Source: an uncultured Eubacteriales bacterium | GTDB lineage: Bacteria > Bacillota > Clostridia > Christensenellales > CAG-917 | Length of the DNA stretch: 9,670 nucleotides | Assembly (NCBI GenBank): GCA_900551145.1 | Contig: URUQ01000044.1 | Span: forward strand, 1-9,670 | Reading direction: 5' to 3' | Shown: positions 1 through 8,100 of the stretch, piece by piece | Numbering within the stretch: the stretch's first letter is position 1 | Layout: the number at the start of each line of letters is the position of its first letter | Made by a program: the position numbers and the translations under genes | The notes under the pieces: generated by a model | Database searches by the model: none | What the model saw: only the letters and a program-made list of their open reading frames with translations | Told to the model about the DNA's origin: nothing

Positions 1-11
1 ATCTTATCACT

Positions 12-46
12 TTTTTACTCAAAAAAACGCATTTTTTGAGCAAAAA
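12..46 (-). repeat. A/T-rich hairpin at the left edge
   Basis: A perfect 9-bp inverted repeat (18-26 with 32-40, CTCAAAAAA against TTTTTTGAG) encloses the 5-nt loop ACGCA. The stem extends by five more A-T pairs (12-16 with 42-46) across one position, 17/41. Read as minus-strand RNA that position is a G-U wobble, while on the plus strand it is an A-C mismatch, so the longer stem fits RNA made leftward. No T-run follows on either strand, so it is not a classical intrinsic terminator. It lies downstream of the metK terminator and may be a secondary 3' structure or belong to the next gene to the left. Confidence 0.5.
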
Positions 47-61
47 TTATGTCATTTTTAG

Positions 62-94
62 AAAAAACGGTAGGTCAATAAAACCCACCGTTTT
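62..94 (-). terminator. Intrinsic terminator of the rpoB-rpoC-metK operon
   Basis: On the minus strand, starting about 10 nt after the metK stop, AAAACGGTGGGT pairs with ACCTACCGTTTT. This gives a 12-bp stem (94-83 with 75-64) with a single G-U wobble and a 7-nt loop, and a run of six T closes it (67-62). On the plus strand the wobble position becomes an A-C mismatch and the T-run is interrupted, so the element is better suited to stop leftward transcription. This matches its place at the end of the leftward operon. Confidence 0.9.
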
Positions 95-104
95 CTTTCG
101 TACT

Positions 105-1286
105 TCAAAATGTGTACTTAGACACTGCCTGTTTGATTTCGTCAATCTTGTCCGTCTCTTCCCACGAGAACCCTTCTTTGCCGAAGTGGCCGTAGTTGGA
201 AGTGGAGCGGTAGATCGGTCTATCGAGGTGCAAGTGCTTGATGATTGCTTTCGGGCGCAAGTCAAACACTTCTCTCACCACTTTTGCAAGCGTATCGTCG
301 TCTACGACGCCCGTGCCGTATGTATTGACGTAAACGGATACGGGGTGCGCCATACCGATTGCGTATGCAACTTGCAATTCTGCTCTCTTGCACACGCCTG
401 CCGCCACGAGGTTTTTGCAAATATAACGAGCCATATAGGACGCGCTTCTATCCACTTTCGTGGGGTCTTTTCCGCTGAACGCTCCGCCACCGTGGGGGCA
501 GAAACCGCCGTATGTGTCTACGATAATCTTTCTTCCCGTAACACCGCTGTCGCCCGCGGGTCCGCCGATGACGAATCTTCCCGTCGGGTTGATGTAAATC
601 TTGGTATCGTCGTCGATATACTCGCTAGGAATTGCAACGTTGATAACTTTGTCGATGATTTCCTCTTCGAGTTCTTCCATACTCACGTTTTCGGAGTGTT
701 GGCAACTTACGACTATGGTATCCACTCTTTCGGGAACATCGTCGATGTATTCGACCGTGACTTGTGACTTTCCGTCGGGGCGCAACCACGCAAGTTCTCC
801 GCTCTTTCTTACGTCGGTGAGGCGTTTTGTAAGCGCGTGAGCAAGCGTAATAGGCAACGGCATCAATGACTCCGTCTCGTCACAAGCGTAACCGAACATC
901 ATACCTTGGTCACCCGCGCCGATCTTGTCGAATTCGTCTTCGTTGTCGGTGTCCGTTGCGTTGTCAACGCCGAGTGCGATATCTGCCGATTGCTCGTCGA
1001 TAGAACTCAAAACCGCGCAAGTTTTGTAGTCGAATCCGAGTGAACTGTCGTTGTATCCCACGTCTTTGATGACACCGCGCACAATGGACGGGATATCGCA
1101 ATAGTGCTTGGTGGAAACTTCCCCGAACACCATAACCATACCCGTCGTTGCGCACACCTCAACGGCAACTCTTGCGGAGTTGTCTTCCGTAAAGATGTCG
1201 TCGAGGATTGCGTCTGCGATTTGATCGCATACCTTATCGGGATGCCCTTCCGTCACGCTTTCAGATGTAAAAAATTTCTTTTCCAT
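105..1286 (-). CDS. metK: S-adenosylmethionine synthetase (methionine adenosyltransferase)
   Basis: This cytoplasmic enzyme joins L-methionine and ATP to make S-adenosylmethionine, with release of phosphate and diphosphate. The product is the main methyl donor and is needed for rRNA, tRNA and other methylations. The 393-residue protein has the normal family length. Visible signatures are GHPDK at residues 14-18 (His15, catalytic region), GAGDQG at 123-128, GRK at 251-253, and GGGAFSGKDPTKVDRSA at 266-282, the phosphate-binding loop with Lys273 and Lys277. The start MEKKFFTSESVTEGHPDK is the expected N-terminus. Its ATG shares the A of the rpoC TAA stop, and I see no Shine-Dalgarno sequence before it, so translation probably depends on ribosomes that finish rpoC. 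No S-box riboswitch precedes it. The enzyme looks complete; the product is certain, the coupling is inferred. Confidence 0.98.
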   Translation of the reverse strand: MEKKFFTSESVTEGHPDKVCDQIADAILDDIFTEDNSARVAVEVCATTGMVMVFGEVSTKHYCDIPSIVRGVIKDVGYNDSSLGFDYKTCAVLSSIDEQSADIALGVDNATDTDNEDEFDKIGAGDQGMMFGYACDETESLMPLPITLAHALTKRLTDVRKSGELAWLRPDGKSQVTVEYIDDVPERVDTIVVSCQHSENVSMEELEEEIIDKVINVAIPSEYIDDDTKIYINPTGRFVIGGPAGDSGVTGRKIIVDTYGGFCPHGGGAFSGKDPTKVDRSASYMARYICKNLVAAGVCKRAELQVAYAIGMAHPVSVYVNTYGTGVVDDDTLAKVVREVFDLRPKAIIKHLHLDRPIYRSTSNYGHFGKEGFSWEETDKIDEIKQAVSKYTF

Positions 1287-1288
1287 TA
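1284..1288 (-). promoter_or_regulatory. rpoC stop / metK start overlap (TAATG)
   Basis: On the minus strand the rpoC stop TAA (1288-1286) and the metK ATG (1286-1284) share one A. The last 25 bases of rpoC contain no purine-rich Shine-Dalgarno match at the right distance. This arrangement is typical of termination-reinitiation, in which the same ribosome restarts at the overlapping codon, and would tie MetK synthesis to that of RpoC. Confidence 0.75.
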
Positions 1289-4200
1289 TAGTTCGTCAAT
1301 ATTTTCGTCGATTATCTCATCAACCACCACGTCTCTGGGTTGAGTTTGAGATGCGGAAACGGTGGTTACGTTCTTGTAGCACTTCATACCGGTACCTGCC
1401 GGAATAAGTTTGCCGATAATGACGTTTTCTTTGAGTCCGAGCAACGGGTCAACCTTGTTGTTGATTGCAGCCTCTGCCAAAACCTTTGCGGTCTCTTGGA
1501 AGGACGCTGCCGACAAGAAGGACTCTGTTGCAAGTGCGGCCTTGGTGATACCGAGCAACGTACGTTTTGCAGTTGCGGGCACACCGCCGTTTTCGAGTGC
1601 TTTTTCGTTTTCTTCTTCGTATGCGAGCAAGTCAACGAGCGTACCGGGGAGCATATTGGTGTCGCCTTGGTTCTCTATGCGTACTTTGCGGAGCATTTGT
1701 CTGACGATGACTTCAACGTGTTTGTCGTTGATCTCGACGCCCGCCGTACGATAAGCGGATTGAACTTCTTTTGCGATATACTCTTGAACTCCCTTGACGC
1801 CCTTTGCACGAAGCATATCTTGCGGGTTGATAGAACCTTTTGTGAGCGGATCGCCTGCGCCGATAATCTCGCCTTCTTGCACCAAGATGTTGGCGTTGTA
1901 CGGGATTGCGTACGCTTTTGTCTCGCCGTCGGGACCGGTAACCGTGATTTCACGACGGTCGTCGCTGATATGGACTGCGCCGTTGTTCTCGGTGATGACT
2001 GCTTTACCTTTCGGGTTACGTGCTTCGAACAATTCTTCGACACGCGGCAAACCTTGTGTGATATCGTCGTCCGTTGCGACACCGCCCGAGTGGAAGGTTC
2101 TCATCGTGAGCTGTGTACCGGGTTCACCGATTGATTGAGCAGCAATGATACCGACTGCTTCACCGATCTTGACGGGGTTGCCCGAAGCCATATTCTTGCC
2201 GTAGCACTTTGCGCACACGCCGTCTTTGGACTTGCAAGTGAGGATGGAGCGGATGAGTACACCGGGTTGATGATGCATATCGGAGCCGTTCTTCTCCCAG
2301 TAAGAAGTGAGTATCTTGTCGATCTCTTTTGCCTTGTCTGTAGAGATGAGCGTGTCGCTGTCGCAGATAATTTCTCCTGTTTCGGGATTTACGACGTCAC
2401 CGATGGTGTATCTGCCCGCAATACGGTCTGCAAGTGCTTCGATTACGCTCTTTTCGTCTCTGATTGCCGTGATGAACGTACCCTTGGTGTCTCCGCAATC
2501 TTGCTCGCGCACGATGACGGAGTGAGATACGTCGACAAGACGTCTGGTGAGGTAACCTGAGTCAGCCGTTTTAAGAGCGGTATCCGCAAGACCTTTTCTT
2601 CCGCCGTGAGAGGAAATGAAGTATTCCAAAACGGACAATCCTTCACGGAAGGAGGAGCGAACGGGGAGCTCGATTGTTCTACCTGACGGGTCTGCCATCA
2701 AGCCACGCATACCTGCGAGCTGACGAATTTGTCCCATACTGCCACGAGCGCCGGAGTTTGCCATCATCCAAATCGGGTTGAAGTCGTCAAGACCTTTTTT
2801 GAGTTCGGACTCAACCTTGTCGGCTGCATCTTTCCAAATCTTGATGATTTCTTTATAACGGCCTTCGTCTGAAAGCACACCGCGAGCGTGAAGTCTTTCG
2901 ATTTTGACGACTTCTTGCTCTGCATCGTGAACAATTTGTTTCTTATCGCCGGGGATGTGCATATCGAATACGGACGCCGTGATTGCACCGATGGTGGAAT
3001 ACTTGTAGCCGAGTGCTTTGATGTTGTCGAGCATTGCCGCCGTCTCGGTTGCGCCGTGATACTTGAAGCAATTGTCAACGATCATACTGAGTTGCTTCTT
3101 GCCGATAGCCATTGCCTTCTTGCCGAGAGCCTTTTGAATGTTCTCGCGAAGTGCGGTGATTTCACGCTTGAATTCCTTGACATTGTCGATATCGAGATCG
3201 CCTGCGTCTTTGACCGCTTGTGCGATTTGAGCGATTTGATCGTCGGAGACGTTGCCTCTCTTCAATATTGAACGCGCGCGCACGCACGTGTCTGAGTTGA
3301 CGTTGCTATTTCTAAACAAGTCAACGAGTGCGCGGAATTGATTTTCGTCTACGCAAGCGTTGATGCCCAAGATGCCTTCGACTTCGAGTTGACCTTCGTT
3401 TGCGGGGTCTTCTCTGTCAACGAAGTGCAAGTCTTGCGGAATGTTGTTGTTGAAGATGCAACGACCGATTGTTGTGTGCAAGAGCTTGTTGTAGCTCGTG
3501 CCGTCTTCACGCGTGACTTTGGTGCGTATATAGCACAGGGATTGAAGAGTGAGGTCTTTGTCTTGATAAGCCATCATTGCTTCGTCGAAAGAACTGTAAT
3601 AGTTGCCCTCGCCCTTTGCGCCCGGTTTTACAATCGTAAGATAGTAAGAACCGATGACCATATCTTGCGTCGGTGAAACGATAGGTTTACCGTCCGAAAG
3701 TTTGAGAATATTGTTGGTGCAAAGCATCAAAATTCTTGCTTCTGCTTGTGCTTCGATGGAGAGCGGTACGTGTACTGCCATTTGGTCGCCGTCGAAGTCG
3801 GCGTTGAACGCGCCGCAAGCAAGCGGGTGAAGTTTGATTGCTCTACCCTCTACAAGCACGGGCTCGAATGCTTGGATACCGAGTCTGTGAAGCGTCGGAG
3901 CACGGTTGAGAAGCACGGGGTGATCCTTGATAATCTCCTCGAGGATATCCCACACTTGGTTTTTGCCGGTATCAACGAAGCGTTTTGCGCTCTTGATGTT
4001 GTGGCAAAGGTTGCGCTCGACGAGCTTGTTCATAATGAACGGCTTGAAGAGTTCAAGAGCCATTTCCTTAGGCAAACCGCATTGATAGAGTTTGAGTTCA
4101 GGACCTACGACGATAACCGAACGACCGGAGTAGTCTACACGTTTACCGAGAAGGTTTTGACGGAAACGACCTTGTTTACCGCGGAGCATACCGGAGAGTG

Positions 4201-5149
4201 ATTTGAGATCTCTGTTGCCGGGGCCGGATACCGCTTTACCTCTGCGACCGTTGTCGATAAGAGCGTCAACGGCTTCTTGAAGCATACGTTTTTCGTTTCT
4301 TACGATGATGTCCGGTGCACCGAGCTCTTTGAGCTTTTTGAGACGGTTGTTGCGGTTGATGACTCTACGATAGAGATCATTGAGGTCGCTCGTTGCAAAT
4401 CTTCCGCCGTCGAGTTGCAACATAGGGCGCAATTCGGGAGGAAGAACGGGAAGAACGTCCAAAACCATCCATTCGGGTTTGTTGCCAGATTGACGGAACG
4501 CTTCCACGATTTCAAGGCGTTTAACCGCTTTGAGACGCTTTTGACCTACGGAGTTGTTGATGATGTTTTTGAGTTGTTCGCTCTCTGCGTCGAGGTCGAC
4601 TTCCATAAGGAGTTCCTTGACCGCTTCCGCGCCCATACCCACTCTGAAATCTTTTGCGTCGTATTTTTCAAGGAGATCTCTGTACTCCTTGTCACTGATG
4701 ACTTGTTTTTTGTGGATTTCGTTTACGTTGCCCGCGTCGAGAACGATGAAGGAGACGAAGTAAACGACTTGTTCGAGTTCCTTGGGGGAAACGTCGAGCA
4801 AAATGCTTATTCTGGAAGGTACGCCTCTCAAATACCAGATGTGAGTGACGGGGCAAGCGAGTTCGATATGTCCCATTCTCTCACGACGTACTTTTGCCTT
4901 GGTGACTTCGACGCCGCACTTTTCGCAGATGACGCCTTTGTAGCGGATTCTCTTATATCTTCCGCAGTGGCATTCCCAGTCACGCGTAGGCCCGAATATT
5001 CTCTCGCAGAAAAGACCGTCTTTTTCGGGTTTTTGCGTACGATAGTTTATAGTTTCCGGCTTGGTGACCTCACCATAAGACCATTCTCTGATCTTTTCGG
5101 GTGAGGCTATGCCGATTTGAATTGCATCGAAATTGCTGAGTTCGTACAT
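1286..5149 (-). CDS. rpoC: DNA-directed RNA polymerase subunit beta'
   Basis: The beta' subunit forms half of the RNA polymerase active-site cleft and binds the catalytic magnesium. The 1287-residue protein shows an N-terminal zinc site (Cys60, Cys62, Cys75, Cys78), a long conserved clamp and lid region, the catalytic NADFDGDQ at 449-456 (Asp451, Asp453, Asp455), the bridge helix around 798-823, the second zinc site (Cys885, Cys972, Cys979, Cys982), and the trigger loop with Met1016, Arg1017 and His1020. No SI3-type insertion interrupts the trigger loop, as expected outside proteobacteria. Residues about 596-682 look like an extra segment (separate entry). The C-terminus is short and acidic. 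The ATG is preceded by a strong AGGAGG eight bases upstream, and the gene starts 15 bp after the rpoB stop. It is intact; the product is certain. Confidence 0.99.
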   Translation of the reverse strand: MYELSNFDAIQIGIASPEKIREWSYGEVTKPETINYRTQKPEKDGLFCERIFGPTRDWECHCGRYKRIRYKGVICEKCGVEVTKAKVRRERMGHIELACPVTHIWYLRGVPSRISILLDVSPKELEQVVYFVSFIVLDAGNVNEIHKKQVISDKEYRDLLEKYDAKDFRVGMGAEAVKELLMEVDLDAESEQLKNIINNSVGQKRLKAVKRLEIVEAFRQSGNKPEWMVLDVLPVLPPELRPMLQLDGGRFATSDLNDLYRRVINRNNRLKKLKELGAPDIIVRNEKRMLQEAVDALIDNGRRGKAVSGPGNRDLKSLSGMLRGKQGRFRQNLLGKRVDYSGRSVIVVGPELKLYQCGLPKEMALELFKPFIMNKLVERNLCHNIKSAKRFVDTGKNQVWDILEEIIKDHPVLLNRAPTLHRLGIQAFEPVLVEGRAIKLHPLACGAFNADFDGDQMAVHVPLSIEAQAEARILMLCTNNILKLSDGKPIVSPTQDMVIGSYYLTIVKPGAKGEGNYYSSFDEAMMAYQDKDLTLQSLCYIRTKVTREDGTSYNKLLHTTIGRCIFNNNIPQDLHFVDREDPANEGQLEVEGILGINACVDENQFRALVDLFRNSNVNSDTCVRARSILKRGNVSDDQIAQIAQAVKDAGDLDIDNVKEFKREITALRENIQKALGKKAMAIGKKQLSMIVDNCFKYHGATETAAMLDNIKALGYKYSTIGAITASVFDMHIPGDKKQIVHDAEQEVVKIERLHARGVLSDEGRYKEIIKIWKDAADKVESELKKGLDDFNPIWMMANSGARGSMGQIRQLAGMRGLMADPSGRTIELPVRSSFREGLSVLEYFISSHGGRKGLADTALKTADSGYLTRRLVDVSHSVIVREQDCGDTKGTFITAIRDEKSVIEALADRIAGRYTIGDVVNPETGEIICDSDTLISTDKAKEIDKILTSYWEKNGSDMHHQPGVLIRSILTCKSKDGVCAKCYGKNMASGNPVKIGEAVGIIAAQSIGEPGTQLTMRTFHSGGVATDDDITQGLPRVEELFEARNPKGKAVITENNGAVHISDDRREITVTGPDGETKAYAIPYNANILVQEGEIIGAGDPLTKGSINPQDMLRAKGVKGVQEYIAKEVQSAYRTAGVEINDKHVEVIVRQMLRKVRIENQGDTNMLPGTLVDLLAYEEENEKALENGGVPATAKRTLLGITKAALATESFLSAASFQETAKVLAEAAINNKVDPLLGLKENVIIGKLIPAGTGMKCYKNVTTVSASQTQPRDVVVDEIIDENIDEL
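3104..3364 (-). other. Apparent lineage-specific insertion in RpoC
   Basis: From memory of clostridial RpoC, a block resembling LEIEFVVGKKQLGDIIDKC is continuous. Here the matching halves, LEVEGILG (588-595) and GKKQLSMIVDNC (683-694), are separated by about 87 residues (596-682). The extra part is rich in Lys, Asp, Glu, Ala and Leu and looks helical. It ends in the near-repeat ALGKKAM/AIGKKQL (674-687). It precedes the rim-helix region beside the secondary channel, judged from homology to E. coli RpoC. The exact borders and the claim of insertion depend on remembered homologues, not on an alignment. Confidence 0.55.
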
Positions 5150-5157
5150 ATTGTCGT

Positions 5158-5163
5158 CCTCCT
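5158..5163 (-). promoter_or_regulatory. rpoC ribosome binding site and rpoB double stop
   Basis: AGGAGG lies 8 nt before the rpoC ATG, a near-ideal Shine-Dalgarno sequence. The rpoB stop TAA (5167-5165) is followed at once by an in-frame TAG (5164-5162), and the second stop runs into the Shine-Dalgarno sequence (TAGGAGG). Ribosomes ending rpoB therefore release close to the rpoC initiation site, which should help equal production of beta and beta'. Confidence 0.9.
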
Positions 5164-5164
5164 A

Positions 5165-8100
5165 TTACTCTTCGTCGGAGTTGTTACCGAAGATGTCGTC
5201 CGTATCGGGCGTTCCCTCGGTGAGCGCACTGAAAATGCTCTCGTCATCGTCGTCGGTGTCAAACAAACTCGTATCGGTGTCGGCCTTTTCGTCTGCGCCG
5301 AAGTTTGCAAAGATGTTCTCGTCTGCCATAAGGTCGATTTCTTTGAGATCGTCGTGTTTCTTTGCCAACGCGTTGTCAAATTCCATTTCCTCGTCGGAGT
5401 AATCGCGCAGCTTGACTTCGTCTCTGTCCTCGGTGAGGATCTTGACGTCGAGTGCAAGTGCTTGCAACTCTTTGACGAGAACCTTGAAGGATTCGGGAAT
5501 ACCGGGCTCTGAAACGTTGCTACCCTTGACGATGGATTCGTACGTCTTGACACGTCCGACCACGTCGTCCGACTTGACTGTCAAAATCTCTTGCAAGACG
5601 TTTGCCGCGCCGTACGCTTCGAGCGCCCAGACTTCCATTTCGCCGAAACGTTGTCCGCCGAATTGTGCCTTGCCGCCGAGAGGTTGTTGCGTAACTACGC
5701 TGTACGGGCCCGTGCTTCTTGCGTGGATCTTGTCGTCTACGAGGTGATGCAGTTTGAGGTAGTACATATAGCCGACCGTTGCGCGGTTTTCAAACGGTTC
5801 GCCCGTTCTGCCGTCGTAAAGTTGGATTTTGCCGTCTACTTCACCGTCTTCGTTGACGAGTCCGCATTGTTGGAACAACGCTTTGATGTCTTGCTCGTTT
5901 GCGCCGTCGAAAACAGGCGTTGCGACTTTCCAGTCAAGCATATGAGCGATGAGACCGAGGTGAACTTCGAGAACTTGTCCGATATTCATACGGCTCGGAA
6001 CGCCCAACGGGTTGAGCACGATTTGAAGCGGTGTGCCGTCTGCCATAAAAGGCATATCTTCTTTGGGGAGAACTCTGGACACGACGCCCTTGTTGCCGTG
6101 ACGTCCCGCCATCTTGTCGCCGACGGAGATTTTTCTCTTTTGTGCGATGTATACGCGGACGAGTTTATTGACGCCGGGTGCGAGTTCGTCTTTATTCTTT
6201 CTCGTAAAGATCTTGACGTCTACTACGATACCGCTTTCTCCGTTGGGAACGCGCAAGGACGTGTCACGCACTTCTCTTGCCTTCTCACCGAAGATTGCGC
6301 GGAGCAATCTTTCTTCGGGCGTGAGCTCCGTCTCACCCTTCGGAGTAACTTTACCGACGAGGATATCACCGGGCTTGACCTCCGCACCTACCATTACGAT
6401 GCCGTCTTCGTCAAGGTTTTTGAGGACTTCGTCGCTGAGGTTGGGGATATCTCTGGTGATTTGTTCGTCACCGAGTTTGGTGTCTCTGCACTCGATTTCG
6501 TACTCTTCGATGTGAATTGACGTGTAGAGGTCGTCACGGACGAGTTCTTCACTGATAAGGACTGCGTCTTCGTAGTTGTAACCTTCCCAGGACATAAAGC
6601 CGATAAGCATATTTCTGCCGAGAGCAAGCTCGCCGTGATCGGTTGCAGGACCGTCGGCAAGGACCGTGCCTTCACTGATCATATTGCCTTTCTCGTCGTA
6701 CTTTGCCGCCACGACCTTGTCACCCTTGTTGACAATGGGATGTTGGTTGATGCAAGTGGATTGGTTGGAACGCTCGAACTTGCTGAGGACATATTCGTCC
6801 GTAGTGCCGTCCGCGCACTCAACGACTATCTTGTTGCTATCGACGTATTTTACGAAACCGTCGCGTTTTGCAATCTTCAAAACACCGGAGTCGTAAGCAA
6901 TCTTATGCTCGACGCCCGTTGCAATCATCGGGGCTTGCGGTCTCAAAAGCGGGACTGCCTGACGTTGCATGTTGGAGCCCATCAACGCACGGTTGGTATC
7001 GTCGTTTTCGAGGAACGGGATAAGCGCCGTTGCGATGGAGATAAGTTGTTTGGGGTTGACGTCCATATAGTCCGCTCTCTCTTTCGGAACTTCACGGATG
7101 TCCTTTTGAATACGGCAGTTGACACGATTGCGAACGAATCTGCTGTTTTCGTCAAGCGGTTCGTTGGCTTGTGCGATGACGTATTTGTCTTCTTCGTCCG
7201 CCGCCATATATACGACTTCGTCTGTTACGACGCCCGTCGCTTTGTCGATCTTGCGGTACGGAGTCTCGATGAAACCGTACTCGTTGACCTTTGCGTAAGA
7301 GGACAATGAAGTGATAAGACCGATGTTTTGACCTTCAGGCGTCTCAATCGGGCACATACGGCCGTAGTGTGAGTGGTGAACGTCGCGGACTTCGAAACTT
7401 GCGCGCTCTCTGTTGAGACCGCCAGGACCGAGTGCGGAAAGTTTACGTTTGTGCGTAAGCTCTGCAATCGGGTTGGGTTGATCCATAAATTGCGAAAGTT
7501 GCGAAGAACCGAAGAATTCTTTTATCGCACTCGTAACGGGACGAATATTTATAAGCGTTTGAGGAGTGATATCCGCATTCTCCTGTGCGGACGCCATTCT
7601 TTCTTTGATGACCCTTTCCAGACGAGAGATACCGATGCGGAATTGGTTTTGGAGCAATTCGCCTACCGCGCGAACACGACGGTTCGAGAGATGGTCGATA
7701 TCGTCGCAAGTGCCGAAACCGTAACGCAAGCCGAGGTTGTAGTCCTCGATTGCAACGATGTCGTCAAGCGTGATGTGCTTGTACACGAGCTCGTCCACGG
7801 AAGAACGAATGGCAAGAAGCAACTCGTCTTTGTTTGCGCCGAACTCGTCCATAAGCTTTTTGAGGTTGGGATAATAGACCTTTTCGAGGATACCGAGTTC
7901 ACGCGGGTTGCAATCTACGAAAGCGTCGAGGTCTACGGTGTTGTTGCCGATGACTTTGAACTTCTTTTCTTTGCCGTCGTGGTCGGTGTATGCAAGCCAT
8001 ACCACGTTGACTGCGTTGTTTTGGATCTCGCGACCTTTTTCTTCACTGACCACTTCACCCTTTTGAGCAAGGATTTCGCCCGTGACGTTGCTTACGACGT

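Noticed and set aside
5168..5332. Acidic, Asp-rich C-terminal tail of RpoB as an acquired domain
   Set aside because: Variable acidic tails are usual in Gram-positive RpoB proteins, and no fold is visible in it.
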